Counted from the first letter of the stretch, positions 26,483 through 36,417 are shown. The stretch: DNA of 64,000 bases from Hydrogenophaga crassostreae (GCF_001761385.1 NZ_CP017476.1:3399501-3463500); one strand, 5' to 3'. Program-made: numbers and translations. Notes: generated from the sequence alone by a model not told the origin.

Positions 26483-28678
26483 TCAATATTTCAGTCTTGC
26501 GTAATACGTCTTCTGCGCGGCTTCCCTCGCCTGCCCCAGCGTGAGAATGCCCTTCTCTGCCAGCAGAGGAATCAGTTTCACAAATACTTCGGCTGTAACC
26601 ATGGCATCACCCATTGCGGTGTGCCGGCCGACGATTGGCACATTGAAGCGCTCTGACAGCGCTTCCAGCCGGTGGGAGTCCTGACTGGGGTGCAACACGG
26701 CAGACAACAACAGCGTGTCGAGCACCGGGTGATCAAACACCATCCCCGTCTGCTGCTCCTTCAATTGCAGAAACCGCATGTCGAACGCTGCGTTGTGTGC
26801 GACCAGTACCGTGTCCTGTGCAAACGCGTGAAACGCTGGCAAGACCTGATCGATGGTTGGCTGCCCTTGCACCATATCGGGCGAGATGCCGTGAATCGGA
26901 ATGGTGGCCGCAGGGATCGAACGCCTGGGGTCCACCAACTGCTCGAAGCACTCTTGTTTCAACAGCTTGTTGTTCACGATGCGGGCCGCACCAATCTGGA
27001 TGATTTCATCACCCTGTGATGGGTTGAGGCCTGTGGTTTCGGTATCGAAAACGGTGTAGGTCAATTCGCTGAGCAAGCGGTCATCAAGCGCGTGGGTCAA
27101 CTCTGTGGTCTTGAACAAGTCAAAGTCGTAATACTCGGGGCGGCTGTCTGTGGGCTGCAACGCCGCAGTTGCCTCCGCTTGCTCCTGCGGGTTCGCCAGG
27201 GGCAGCAAAAAGCGAAAAAACGCCTGGTGGCGCGTGCGTTCGCGTTCAAACCAGAATGCACCCCCATGGCGCTCGATGACATCGCGCACAGTGATTCGCG
27301 TGGTTTCTGCCCCCACCTTGATCACATCCATCTCCCAGCTCATCACGGTCTCGGTGCTCATGACCTGACCCGACCAGATCAAATCAAGCTGCGCTTTGCC
27401 GGCGCTGCCCTGGGCCAGTCCCAGACGCAATTGCACGAACTTCACCGAAAACTCCTCAGACAGCCGCGCGGTGAGGTAGCTCAGTGCTTGCAGGAGTGAA
27501 AAACTCTCGACCTTGAGCCACAAACTGCTGTCCACATCCACGGCCGAGGCTGGCACTCTGGCGGTCACCTCGATGCGTTTGATCGCAGCGTTGACCAGGT
27601 CGGAGCCCAGCATGTCCTCCAGCGGCCAACGCGATTTGACGGAATCGGCAGAGCCACTCTCAAGGGCCGTGATGCGCTGGCTCAACGAACGGATTTCATC
27701 GCGCACCACGCCCAGAAACCGCTCACGCATCGCAGGTTCCAGATCTGGAAAATCGAGCATGTCAATGGCGGCCTGCATATTGGCCAACGCCGCCCGGCTG
27801 CCTTCGGTCAGCGAGAGCAGAACCTGGTCTTTGGCTGACTCGGCTTCGAATTCGCGCGTGATGTTGTCGAGCATCAGTACAAATCCCGTGAGTTCACGGT
27901 CGGCGTCAGAGGCTTGCGTGGTCGCTGCGCGAACCGGCGCCATTTGCACCCTCAGCAATTGCCCGGAAGGCGTGGTGGTGACAAACTGAGCCGAGGGCTG
28001 GGCTGCGCCTCGGAGCAGGCGTTGGCGAATGCTGTCCAGGGCATGGGCCACCAGACGTTGATCAAACACCCCGTAAATCGAACGCCCCAGCCCGATCAAC
28101 TCGGCACCTCCCGCCACCCCCGGCGCTTGGGAGAGCGCACGAAACTGCATGCGTGCACGGTTGTTGTACAGCAAGACACGGCCATCAAGGTTGCAGACGA
28201 CCACACTTTGCGTGAGCTCCGACATCAAAGCCGCCAACCGCGATTTTTCCTGCTCGATGCCTTCGGCTGCGAGGTTCACCTTGGCATCCATCTCGCTGCG
28301 CAGCTCTTCGCGTTGCGCCACCAGTTGATTGAACAAGCCCGCCAGCGCCTGCGTTTCCACATTGCCCTTCAGCGGCAGGTTGCGAACCACATCGGTCTTG
28401 AGCACCACCTGGGCCTCCTCAGCCAGTTGCACCGATGGCGTCACCCAATGATCGAACCAGCGCTTGAGCGCCCATGCGATGGCCCCCATGCCAGCACCCC
28501 AGGTGAGCAACAGCAAGACGGATTGCTCACCGAGCAATCGCCACACCGTTGCACGGCTTTCATCGTCCAGCGTCGAGCCCACCAGACCAATCGTGGCCCC
28601 CAACCAGGCCACCGACACCAGGCCCGCCATACCCAGCAGCCACCACAGGCGCCTATCGGTTTTTTGTTGACCGCTCAT
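26483..28678 (-). CDS. Membrane pseudokinase fused to DEDDh 3'-5' exonuclease
   Basis: 731 residues. Two TM helices (about 11-33 and 53-73) flank a short outside loop; a HAMP-like helix (80-135) and a PAS domain (145-275) follow. Next is a histidine-kinase-like region whose H-box position (289-305) reads SLTEGSRAALANMQAAI with no histidine. The ATPase lacks the N-box asparagine and DxGxG loop, keeping only the end HGGAFWFERERTRHQ. Residues 540-731 are a DnaQ-type exonuclease with all catalytic residues: D545 and E547 (FDTETTG), D633 (HNAAFD), H686 and D691 (HTAMGD). Its ATG overlaps the REC gene's stop (ATGA). I infer a membrane-tethered nuclease tuned by the signalling operon. Confidence 0.85.
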   Translation of the reverse strand: MSGQQKTDRRLWWLLGMAGLVSVAWLGATIGLVGSTLDDESRATVWRLLGEQSVLLLLTWGAGMGAIAWALKRWFDHWVTPSVQLAEEAQVVLKTDVVRNLPLKGNVETQALAGLFNQLVAQREELRSEMDAKVNLAAEGIEQEKSRLAALMSELTQSVVVCNLDGRVLLYNNRARMQFRALSQAPGVAGGAELIGLGRSIYGVFDQRLVAHALDSIRQRLLRGAAQPSAQFVTTTPSGQLLRVQMAPVRAATTQASDADRELTGFVLMLDNITREFEAESAKDQVLLSLTEGSRAALANMQAAIDMLDFPDLEPAMRERFLGVVRDEIRSLSQRITALESGSADSVKSRWPLEDMLGSDLVNAAIKRIEVTARVPASAVDVDSSLWLKVESFSLLQALSYLTARLSEEFSVKFVQLRLGLAQGSAGKAQLDLIWSGQVMSTETVMSWEMDVIKVGAETTRITVRDVIERHGGAFWFERERTRHQAFFRFLLPLANPQEQAEATAALQPTDSRPEYYDFDLFKTTELTHALDDRLLSELTYTVFDTETTGLNPSQGDEIIQIGAARIVNNKLLKQECFEQLVDPRRSIPAATIPIHGISPDMVQGQPTIDQVLPAFHAFAQDTVLVAHNAAFDMRFLQLKEQQTGMVFDHPVLDTLLLSAVLHPSQDSHRLEALSERFNVPIVGRHTAMGDAMVTAEVFVKLIPLLAEKGILTLGQAREAAQKTYYARLKY

Positions 28679-29052
28679 GGCTGGTTGCCCAGCATGGCTT
28701 GTACTTTCTGCACCAGCTCTTTGGTGGAGAAAGGTTTGGTCATGTAGGCATTGGCTCCCAACGCCATGCCTTTTGCGATGTCGGTGTCGCGGCCCTTGGC
28801 GGTCAGCATCAGAATCAAGGTGTCGCGCATGGTCTCGCTGTTGCGCACCTCATGGCACACATCGAAACCGGTTTTGACCGGCATCATCACATCGAGCAAC
28901 ACCAGATCGGGTTTGTCCCGTTCGATGGCGTCCAGAGCCTCTTGCCCGTCCCGCGCCAGCACGACTTCATAGCCTTCGCGCTTCATCAGGAACTCCAGAG
29001 AAATCAGAATATTGGGTTCATCGTCAGCAATCAGCAGTTTGTGTGTTGTCAT
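28675..29052 (-). CDS. REC-only response regulator
   Basis: A 125-residue single receiver domain (LLIADDEPNILISLEF, phosphorylation site LVLLDVMMPVKTG, Thr in MLTAKG, lysine in YMTKPF) and no output domain. It lies 26 bp after the symporter-kinase gene and overlaps the exonuclease fusion by ATGA. It is therefore the natural phosphoacceptor for the kinase and might work by protein contact, perhaps with the pseudokinase. ATG 29052 is preferred; the frame above is the ribosome-site leader. Confidence 0.9.
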   Translation of the reverse strand: MTTHKLLIADDEPNILISLEFLMKREGYEVVLARDGQEALDAIERDKPDLVLLDVMMPVKTGFDVCHEVRNSETMRDTLILMLTAKGRDTDIAKGMALGANAYMTKPFSTKELVQKVQAMLGNQP

Positions 29053-29078
29053 CTTTTTCTTCTCCTTTGGGTGCTCTC

Positions 29079-31832
29079 TCAAACATCCTTTTGCTCTACA
29101 TGCCCGGTCCGCGTTGCATGCGGGATCGTGAATCCGAAACAGGCCCCCTCGCCAGGCGCAGATCGCAACGCCATGCGACCACCAAAGTGCTCAACGATCT
29201 GACGGCTGATCGGTAGACCGAGACCGGTACCGCCCGGCCGGTAGTGCGCATCACCCGCCACCTGGTGGAACTTCTCAAACACCACGGCTTGCTGGTTCGC
29301 CTCGATGCCCGGACCATTGTCTTGCACCTCCAACGAGACACCCTCTGTCGTGTCCGTCAAACGCATGTCCACTCGCCCACGCCCTCGTGGCGCGTATTTC
29401 AAGGCGTTGGACAACAGATTGAGCACGACCTGCATCAACCGGTCCTCATCAGCCCATACAGAAGGCACACCATCGGGCAGATCCAGCGCCAGGGTCACGC
29501 CAGCCTCTTGAAAATTGACGCGCAAGCTTTCCGCGGCTTGCTGCGCCACGGCCCGAATGTCCACCGTGGCTTCGTCCCATTCGGCCTGCCCCGCTTCAAT
29601 CTTGGCCAGATCGAGCACCTGGTTGACCAGCCGCGTCAAGCGCTCGGTTTCACCCACGATGATTTCGAGAAACTGCTGACGCTGCTCCGACGCCATGTCC
29701 ACATCGTCACGCATCAGTTCCGACAAAGCCCTGATGGATGTCAAGGGGGTGCGCAACTCATGGGTCACCGACGACATGAAATCGTCTTTCATGTGGTCCA
29801 GGCTCTGCAACTGCTGATTGACTTCCCTCAACTCCGAGGTAGCGTGCTCCAGCGAGCGGGACTTGTCTTCCAGCGCCACAGAATAGGCGCGCAGTTGCGA
29901 GGCTTCGTCCAGAATCCGCATCACATCATCCAGACTCAACGCCTCTTCCTCAACCACCGAAGCCACCATCACCCGCGCTGACGCACTGCCGATTGCACCT
30001 GCCAGTTGGGTTTCCACAAATTGCACCAGCTGGGCATCGGCAGGGATGTCTTCCACCCGGCTCAAGCCAAGGCGTTGTGCGTAACCTGAAAAAAGCCGCA
30101 ATGCGGTATCGGCGCCAAGAAACCGGGCCGCCAGGGGCAACAGTGCCGACACCTGTGCCTTCCCCTGCCAGAAAACGGGGGAAACCTGACTGGTTCGCCT
30201 GAACACATCCACAAACAGCAATGCCTGGCTGGTCTCAGCCGCCGATGGCCGGCGCAACAGGGAAATGCCCACGTAAGCAGCGGTATTCACCAGCAGGCTC
30301 CAAAACAGCGAATGGGTGAGGTTGTCCAGCCCCCTTAGCCCAAGGAACGCCTCGGGCTTGAGCAGCGCCACGCCCCACAGCCCTTGTGCAAGAAAACCAT
30401 CGGGCATCCAGCCCGACTTGGCCAAAGAGGGCAGCATCAATGTGTAGACCCAGAAAGCAAACCCCATTGCCAACCCAGCCAGTGCGCCTCGGCGCGTTCC
30501 GCCGCGCCAGTACATGCCGCCCAACAAGGCCGGTGCAAACTGGGCCACCGCCGCAAAGCTGATCAACCCAATGCTCACCAGCGCATACGCCTCACCAGCA
30601 AGATGGAAGTAGGTGTAACCCAGCAACAAAACCAGCAGGATCGCGGCACGGCGAATACCCAGAAGCCAACCCGTGAGATCGGAATCATCGCGTTGCGCAG
30701 ATCCTTTTCGACGCAGCAACAAAGGCATCACCAGATCGTTGCAGACCATCGTAGAGACTGCAATGGTTTCCACGATCACCATGCCTGTCGCGGCAGACAA
30801 TCCGCCGACAAAGGCGACCAGGGCCAACACCGTCTGGCCTTGGGACAGCGGGATGGACAAAATGAACGTTTCCGGGTTCACGACCCCTACGCCAAACAGC
30901 AGCAATCCCCCCATGGCAATCGGCAGCACAAACAGGTTGATCAGCAGCAGGTACAGGGGAAACACCCAGACCGCTCGCTTCAGATGCCGCTCATCGACGT
31001 TTTCCACCACCATTACCTGAAACTGGCGTGGCAACAGAATCACCGACAGCATGGCGAGCAGGGTCAAACCCGTCCACTGCGCATAGGCAAAGGGCTGCCC
31101 CTGGTCAAACAGCAACAGCGGGCGCAATGCATCCACCGCCCTGACCTGTTCAAACAGGGCCGCAGGACTGGAGAACAGGCCAAAGGTGACAAACAGCCCC
31201 ACGGCAAGGAAGGCCAGCAGCTTGACCAGCGATTCGAAAGCGATCGCCGCCACCATGCCTTCGTGGCGCTCGGTGCTGTCCAGATGCCTCGCGCCAAACA
31301 CCATGGTGAACCCCGCCAAGGCCAGCGCCATGTACAGCGCACTGTCGCGCCACCAGTCATCGCTCTGTGGCGATGGCGCACCCAGAGGCGACGTCAGCAC
31401 CGCGTAGCCGCTGGCCACCGCCTTGAGCTGCAAGGCGATGTAGGGCACGATGCCCACCACGGTGATCAACGTGACCAAGCCCGCAAGGGTCGGGCTTTTC
31501 CCGTAGCGGCTGGCGATAAAGTCGGCAATCGATGTGATGCGGTAGGTCTTGGCAATCCGGATCATCTTGCGCACCACCAGCCAAGCCAGAATCATGGCCA
31601 GCATCGGCCCCAGGTATATGGGCAGAAACCACACCCCTGAATTGGCCGCGCGCCCCACACTGCCGAAATAGGTCCATGCGGTGCAATACACCGCCATGGA
31701 CAGCGCATACACCCATGCGTTGCCAATCACCGAACGGCCAGCTGCCGCACGCCGATCGCCCCAACTGGCCACGGCAAACAGCAGCAGCAAGTAGGCACAC
31801 GACACGGCAATGACCAGCGGGGCGGACAGCAT
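29079..31832 (-). CDS. CbrA-like sensor kinase with sodium:solute symporter domain
   Basis: A 917-residue protein. Residues 1 to about 500 form an SSS transporter-like domain (YCTAWTYFGSVGRAANSG, TYRITSIADFIASRYGKS, GGLSAATGMVIVETIAVSTM). A STAC-like linker follows near 580-630, then a coiled coil (EDKSRSLEHATSELREVNQQ). The kinase has H-box SSVTHELRTPLTSIRAL, N-box NLLSNALKYAP, DNGPGIE and GGTGLGLPISRQIVEHFGG, all intact. Compare Pseudomonas CbrA, which controls carbon/nitrogen use with CbrB; no CbrB-type NtrC regulator is seen here. I used ATG 31832 (GGAG upstream); ATG 31856, overlapping the small membrane gene, is the alternative. Confidence 0.9.
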   Translation of the reverse strand: MLSAPLVIAVSCAYLLLLFAVASWGDRRAAAGRSVIGNAWVYALSMAVYCTAWTYFGSVGRAANSGVWFLPIYLGPMLAMILAWLVVRKMIRIAKTYRITSIADFIASRYGKSPTLAGLVTLITVVGIVPYIALQLKAVASGYAVLTSPLGAPSPQSDDWWRDSALYMALALAGFTMVFGARHLDSTERHEGMVAAIAFESLVKLLAFLAVGLFVTFGLFSSPAALFEQVRAVDALRPLLLFDQGQPFAYAQWTGLTLLAMLSVILLPRQFQVMVVENVDERHLKRAVWVFPLYLLLINLFVLPIAMGGLLLFGVGVVNPETFILSIPLSQGQTVLALVAFVGGLSAATGMVIVETIAVSTMVCNDLVMPLLLRRKGSAQRDDSDLTGWLLGIRRAAILLVLLLGYTYFHLAGEAYALVSIGLISFAAVAQFAPALLGGMYWRGGTRRGALAGLAMGFAFWVYTLMLPSLAKSGWMPDGFLAQGLWGVALLKPEAFLGLRGLDNLTHSLFWSLLVNTAAYVGISLLRRPSAAETSQALLFVDVFRRTSQVSPVFWQGKAQVSALLPLAARFLGADTALRLFSGYAQRLGLSRVEDIPADAQLVQFVETQLAGAIGSASARVMVASVVEEEALSLDDVMRILDEASQLRAYSVALEDKSRSLEHATSELREVNQQLQSLDHMKDDFMSSVTHELRTPLTSIRALSELMRDDVDMASEQRQQFLEIIVGETERLTRLVNQVLDLAKIEAGQAEWDEATVDIRAVAQQAAESLRVNFQEAGVTLALDLPDGVPSVWADEDRLMQVVLNLLSNALKYAPRGRGRVDMRLTDTTEGVSLEVQDNGPGIEANQQAVVFEKFHQVAGDAHYRPGGTGLGLPISRQIVEHFGGRMALRSAPGEGACFGFTIPHATRTGHVEQKDV

Positions 31833-31848
31833 GGCGGGCTCCGGCAGC

Positions 31849-32067
31849 TCAGGCATTCTTGCGGTCAGCTCGTTTGGGCTTGCGTTCCACCACCCAGGCC
31901 AAAACGGCAATCAGCAAGGCCCACAACAAAAACAGGGCCGTGGGAAACAGCGGCAACCCCCAGAGCAACGCATCCACGTCCCACAGTGCCAGCAGGGGAA
32001 AGTTGAACAGCGCCAATCCCGCAAAAAACAGGGCCAGCAACCGCTGGGCTTTGAGTCCTTGGGTCAT
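31849..32067 (-). CDS. Small membrane protein, CbrX-like
   Basis: 72 residues with two helices (LLALFFAGLALFNFPLLALW and LFLLWALLIAVLAWVVE) and a basic tail. AAGGAGA precedes its ATG. It abuts the symporter-kinase gene, as the small cbrX gene does upstream of cbrA in Pseudomonas; I base the likeness on size, topology and position, not on alignment. It probably helps assemble the symporter-like sensor. Confidence 0.75.
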   Translation of the reverse strand: MTQGLKAQRLLALFFAGLALFNFPLLALWDVDALLWGLPLFPTALFLLWALLIAVLAWVVERKPKRADRKNA

Positions 32068-32327
32068 GCATGTCTCCTTGATCAGGGCGTGCTGCAGTGC
32101 CGCGCCCTTTGAAGGCAATGGGTGAGCGGTATACAGCGACGTGACTCGCCAACAACCAGGGATTCCGCAACGCACAGATCCCGGGTTGCAGCCCGCCCCG
32201 ACCAGGCGCCACGTTTGGAATCGCTCAATGTGAAGCAACAATCCCCGTCATAGAGCACACCGCTTGCCTCAACCCATTGTGCGCCGCGCTCTGACCCTGT
32301 GCTTACGCAATTGGTCCCAGGCAGACG

Positions 32328-32358
32328 AAAAAAAGGCAGGGCGTCACCCTGCCTTTTC
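32328..32358 (-). terminator. Intrinsic terminator after ppsA
   Basis: The minus strand reads AAGGCAGGG, a short loop, CCCTGCCTT, then a T run. It lies 20 bp past the ppsA stop. The remaining 32068-32327 stretch shows nothing else but must hold the promoter of the signalling operon. Confidence 0.88.
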
Positions 32359-32377
32359 TCTCGGTCACCCAGAGCGT

Positions 32378-34777
32378 TTACTTCGCCGTGGACGCCAGCA
32401 ACTGCCAGGTATCGACAACCGAGTCGGGGTTCAGCGATATGGAGTTGATGCCCTCGTCGCGCAACCATTGCGCGAAGTCGGGGTGATCGCTGGGACCTTG
32501 GCCACAAATGCCCACATATTTGCCTTCGGCCTTGCATGCGCTGATGGCCATCGTCAACAGGGCTTTCACCGCTGGGTCACGCTCGTCAAAGTCATGTGCG
32601 AGCAACTCCAGGCCCGAATCGCGGTCCAGGCCCAGCGTCAACTGGGTCAGGTCGTTGGAGCCAATGGAGAAGCCATCGAAATACTGCAAAAAGTCCTTCG
32701 CCAGCACGGCATTGCCCGGAATCTCACACATCATGATGACCTTGAGCTCGTTCTCGCCGCGTTTCAAGCCCTTCTCTGCCAACAGTTCGGTGACCTTCTT
32801 GGCCTGGCCGAGCGTTCGCACAAACGGCACCATGACCTGGACATTGGTCAAACCCATGTCTTCGCGCACCCGTTTGATGGCTTCGCACTCCATGGCAAAG
32901 GCTTCCCGGAAGTCTTCACTGATGTAGCGCGCTGCACCACGGAAACCCAGCATCGGGTTCTCTTCATCGGGCTCGTAGCGGCTACCACCGACCAGCTTGC
33001 GGTACTCGTTGGATTTGAAGTCAGACAGGCGAACAATCACCGGCTTGGGCCAGAAAGCGGCACCGATCGTTGCAACCCCTTCGGCCACTTTGTCGACATA
33101 GAACGCGCGGGGCGACGCATGCCCGCGCGCGACCGACTCAACAGCCTTTTTCAGATCGGCATCGACAGCGGGGTAATCCAGAATGGCCTTGGGGTGCACA
33201 CCAATGTTGTTGTTGATGATGAACTCCAGGCGGGCCAAGCCCACGCCGCCATTGGGCAACTGCGCAAAATCAAAGGCAAGTTGGGGGTTGCCGACGTTCA
33301 TCATGATCTTCACGTCGATCTCGGGCATCACTCCGCGCTGCACTTCGGTCACTTCGGTTTCCAGCAAGCCGTCATAGATGTTGCCGGTGTCCCCTTCGGC
33401 GCAGCTCACAGTCACCAGCATGCCGTCTTTCAGCAGGTCGGTGGCATCACCACAGCCCACCACCGCAGGAATGCCCAGTTCGCGCGCAATGATGGCAGCG
33501 TGGCAGGTGCGCCCGCCACGGTTGGTCACGATGGCCGATGCGCGCTTCATCACCGGCTCCCAGTTGGGATCGGTCATGTCGGTCACGAGCACATCGCCGG
33601 GCTTGACCTTGTCCATCTCGCTGATGTTGTGCACCAGGCGCACCGGGCCGGTACCGATCTTTTGACCAATGGCCCGGCCAGAAGCCAGAACAGCGCCCTT
33701 GCCTTTCAGCTTGTAACGCACTTCGGTCTTGCCCGCAGCCTGGCTTTTCACCGTCTCGGGGCGGGCCTGCAAAATGTAAAGTTCACCGTCGGTGCCGTCT
33801 TTGCCCCACTCGATGTCCATCGCGCGACCATAGTGCTGCTCGATCACCAACGCGTAGTTCGCCAGCTTCTCGACATCGGCATCGGTCAGGCTGTATCGGT
33901 TGCGCAGTTCCACCGGCACATCGGTGGTTTTCACAAGGTGGCCGCTGGCGGCCTTCTCTTCGGCCGTGCTGAATTCCATCTGAATCAGTTTGGAACCCAG
34001 GTTGCGGCGGATCAGCGCGCGCTTGCCCGCTTTCAACATCGGCTTGTGCACATAGAACTCGTCGGGGTTCACCGCGCCCTGCACCACCGTCTCGCCCAAC
34101 CCGTAGCTGGACGTGATGAAGACCACGTCTTCAAAGCCACTCTCGGTGTCGATGGTGAACATCACGCCGGCAGCGCCCAGATCGGAGCGCACCATGCGCT
34201 GCACCCCGGCGCTCAGCGCCACATCGGCGTGGGCAAAACCCTTGTGCACCCGGTAGCTGATCGCGCGATCGTTGTAAAGGGAGGCGAAAACCTCCTTCAT
34301 TTTGTGCAACACCTCATCAATGCCATGCACATTGAGGAAGGTTTCCTGCTGACCAGCAAACGAGGCGTCAGGCAAATCTTCGGCGGTGGCCGAAGAACGC
34401 ACCGCAAAGGTTGCTTTGTCGTTGTCACCGACCAAGGTGACATAGGCATCTTGAATGGCCTTTTGCAGATCGGCGGGAAAAGGCTGCTTTTCCACCATGG
34501 CACGGATTTCGGCACCCGCCTCGGCCAGGGCACGCACATCTTCGGTATCCAGTGCGTCCAGGCGCGCGTTGATGCGCTCGGTCAGGCCTTCGAACGCCAG
34601 AAACTCGCGAAATGCGTGTGCGGTGGTGGCAAAGCCGGTGGGCACCTTCACGCCACTGGGCAATTGCGAAATCATCTCGCCGAGGCTGGCATTTTTGCCG
34701 CCAACGGCCTCAACGTCGGACATTCGCAAATGCTCGAAAGGCACGACCAGATCGGTCGGGGAAAACAGGTTGGACAT
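32378..34777 (-). CDS. ppsA: Phosphoenolpyruvate synthase (pyruvate, water dikinase)
   Basis: 799 residues, standard length. It makes PEP from pyruvate and ATP for gluconeogenesis from C2/C3 acids. The ATP-grasp part has VEAVGGKNASLGEMIS and RSSATAEDLPDASFAGQQET. The phosphohistidine domain has the signature GGRTCHAAIIARELGIPAVV. The C-terminal PEP-utilising barrel has MLGFRGAARY, VMVPFVRT and GSNDLTQLTLGLDRDS. It is divergent from its own regulator (ppsR), 249 bp apart. Intact. Confidence 0.97.
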   Translation of the reverse strand: MSNLFSPTDLVVPFEHLRMSDVEAVGGKNASLGEMISQLPSGVKVPTGFATTAHAFREFLAFEGLTERINARLDALDTEDVRALAEAGAEIRAMVEKQPFPADLQKAIQDAYVTLVGDNDKATFAVRSSATAEDLPDASFAGQQETFLNVHGIDEVLHKMKEVFASLYNDRAISYRVHKGFAHADVALSAGVQRMVRSDLGAAGVMFTIDTESGFEDVVFITSSYGLGETVVQGAVNPDEFYVHKPMLKAGKRALIRRNLGSKLIQMEFSTAEEKAASGHLVKTTDVPVELRNRYSLTDADVEKLANYALVIEQHYGRAMDIEWGKDGTDGELYILQARPETVKSQAAGKTEVRYKLKGKGAVLASGRAIGQKIGTGPVRLVHNISEMDKVKPGDVLVTDMTDPNWEPVMKRASAIVTNRGGRTCHAAIIARELGIPAVVGCGDATDLLKDGMLVTVSCAEGDTGNIYDGLLETEVTEVQRGVMPEIDVKIMMNVGNPQLAFDFAQLPNGGVGLARLEFIINNNIGVHPKAILDYPAVDADLKKAVESVARGHASPRAFYVDKVAEGVATIGAAFWPKPVIVRLSDFKSNEYRKLVGGSRYEPDEENPMLGFRGAARYISEDFREAFAMECEAIKRVREDMGLTNVQVMVPFVRTLGQAKKVTELLAEKGLKRGENELKVIMMCEIPGNAVLAKDFLQYFDGFSIGSNDLTQLTLGLDRDSGLELLAHDFDERDPAVKALLTMAISACKAEGKYVGICGQGPSDHPDFAQWLRDEGINSISLNPDSVVDTWQLLASTAK

Positions 34778-35026
34778 GGATAGACTCCGCTCAAGGTTAA
34801 AAAACCGTTGGCTCCATGCGCCGGCGCTCGATCTGTTGTTGCTTTTTTAGGTCCGAAACCAGGCGATGAGGCGAAAATGGGGGCGTTGACTCCGCCCGCA
34901 GGCAGAACTCGCCACAGCCACTGATTGTAGGTGGCTGACCGCAGCATCGGCGCTGAACACGCCGAATCCCAGTGAAATGTACGGTCTGCGGCCATGAAAT
35001 CTATTTGAATCGACCCACCCACCGCC

Positions 35027-35848
35027 ATGCCCAACCGCACCGCCTACTTTGTCTCCGACGGCACCGGCATCACAGCCGAAACCTTTGGCAATGCCATCCT
35101 GGCCCAGTTTGAGGCGCCCGTGCGCCGCATCCGGCTGCCTTTTCTCGACAGTGTGGACAAAGCCCACCAGGCCATTCACCAGATCAACCGAACCGCAGAA
35201 GTCGAAGGCAAACGCCCGCTGGTGTTCACCACGGTGGTCAATATGGACGTGTTGCAGGTGTTCAAACACAACTGCAAAGGCATGCTGCTGGACATGTTTG
35301 GCACCTTCGTTGAACCCCTGGAAACCGAACTAGGCCTCAAGTCGAACCACCGGGTCGGCCGTTTCTCCGACGCCTCCAAGAGTCAGGAATACAACGACCG
35401 CATCGAGGCCATCAACTTCTCGCTGATGCACGACGACGGGCAAAGCCACAAAGACCTGCAGGGCTCCGATGTGATTCTGGTGGGCGTGAGCCGCAGCGGG
35501 AAAACACCCACATCGCTGTACCTCGCAATGCAACATGGCCTGAAGGCGTCCAACTACCCCCTGATTCCGGAAGACTTCGACCGGCGCAAGCTGCCTCCGG
35601 CGTTGGTCCCACACCGAAAGAAGGTTTTTGGGCTGACCATTGCCCCGGAACGCCTGAGTGAAATCAGAAACGAGCGCCGCCCGAATTCCCGTTATGCCAG
35701 CCTGGAAAACTGCCGCATGGAGGTCAGTGAGGCTGAGAGCATGATGCGCAGAGAAGGCATCCGCTGGCTGTCTACCACCACCAAGTCGATTGAAGAGATC
35801 GCAACCACCATCTTGCAGGAAATCCAGCCCGACAGGCTGGCCTACTGA
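35027..35848 (+). CDS. ppsR: PEP synthase regulatory protein (DUF299 kinase/pyrophosphorylase)
   Basis: A 273-residue bifunctional enzyme of the DUF299 family. In E. coli it phosphorylates PEP synthase with ADP to inactivate it and also reverses this. Visible: AYFVSDGTGITAETFGNAIL, the P-loop-like VILVGVSRSGKTPTSLYLA near residue 150 and ENCRMEVSEAESMMRREGI. The divergent pairing with ppsA is usual in proteobacteria. Start ATG 35027 gives the expected MPNRTAYFVSDG opening. Confidence 0.95.
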   Translation: MPNRTAYFVSDGTGITAETFGNAILAQFEAPVRRIRLPFLDSVDKAHQAIHQINRTAEVEGKRPLVFTTVVNMDVLQVFKHNCKGMLLDMFGTFVEPLETELGLKSNHRVGRFSDASKSQEYNDRIEAINFSLMHDDGQSHKDLQGSDVILVGVSRSGKTPTSLYLAMQHGLKASNYPLIPEDFDRRKLPPALVPHRKKVFGLTIAPERLSEIRNERRPNSRYASLENCRMEVSEAESMMRREGIRWLSTTTKSIEEIATTILQEIQPDRLAY

Positions 35849-35871
35849 CCAAGACAGACCAGGCCGCCGGA

Positions 35872-36264
35872 TCAGGCGCCTTTGTCGGCTCCGGTTGCCG
35901 CATCTTTGGCCGCTCGCTTGGCCGGGCCCAGACCGTGGGCCTGCCGACCCAACGCAAACGAGCTCAGCAGTTTGACCCATAGGGTCACACCTGCGATGGC
36001 AATCCAGTCTTCAGATCCAAGGGCCTGAAAACCCAGGACCGCCACCAGCACCCCCACCATCACCACGCCACCCACCAGATTGATGACCATTTCATAGGGC
36101 GCGTACTTTTCTGCGTTCGACGGAGGCTGACCCTTCTTCAACGCCACTTCTGAAAAATCGCGTTTCACCAGAATTCGGTATGCACGCCGCAACCAGAAAA
36201 AGGAAACCGGAAAAAGGGCGAGCAAAAAAATCCAGTTGAAGATCAATACGCTGGGGAGCTGCAT
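35872..36264 (-). CDS. Hypothetical three-helix membrane protein
   Basis: 130 residues. TM helices: VLIFNWIFLLALFPVSFFWL, MVINLVGGVVMVGVLVAVLG and WIAIAGVTLWVKLLSSF. Between the first two lies a cytoplasmic loop with DFSEVALKKGQPPSNAEKY. The tail is Ala/Lys rich. I recognise no family. The start at ATG 36264 places the first helix directly after a short N-terminus. It is convergent with ppsR (23 bp gap). Confidence 0.7.
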   Translation of the reverse strand: MQLPSVLIFNWIFLLALFPVSFFWLRRAYRILVKRDFSEVALKKGQPPSNAEKYAPYEMVINLVGGVVMVGVLVAVLGFQALGSEDWIAIAGVTLWVKLLSSFALGRQAHGLGPAKRAAKDAATGADKGA

Positions 36265-36385
36265 CCGGGAAGTCCTTTGAATTGAGCGATCACGCTGTGC
36301 ACAGGCGGCATCACGCCTCTGCGCAGCGCTCTGACGGCACAAACCGAGCAAGCCTGGATTGTGAAGCAGAGTCCGCCTGAAAAAA

Positions 36386-36417
36386 CGAAACCCCGTCAGA
36401 AAGATGACGGGGTTTCA
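36386..36417. terminator. Bidirectional terminator near 36.4 kb
   Basis: A perfect stem GAAACCCCGTCA / TGACGGGGTTTC with a six-base loop. A T run follows on the minus strand, ending the symporter transcript. Confidence 0.88.

Noticed and set aside
32264..34783. Long plus-strand open frame opposite ppsA
   Set aside because: It is a high-GC shadow of ppsA; the translation is low in recognisable features, while ppsA is fully conserved on the other strand.
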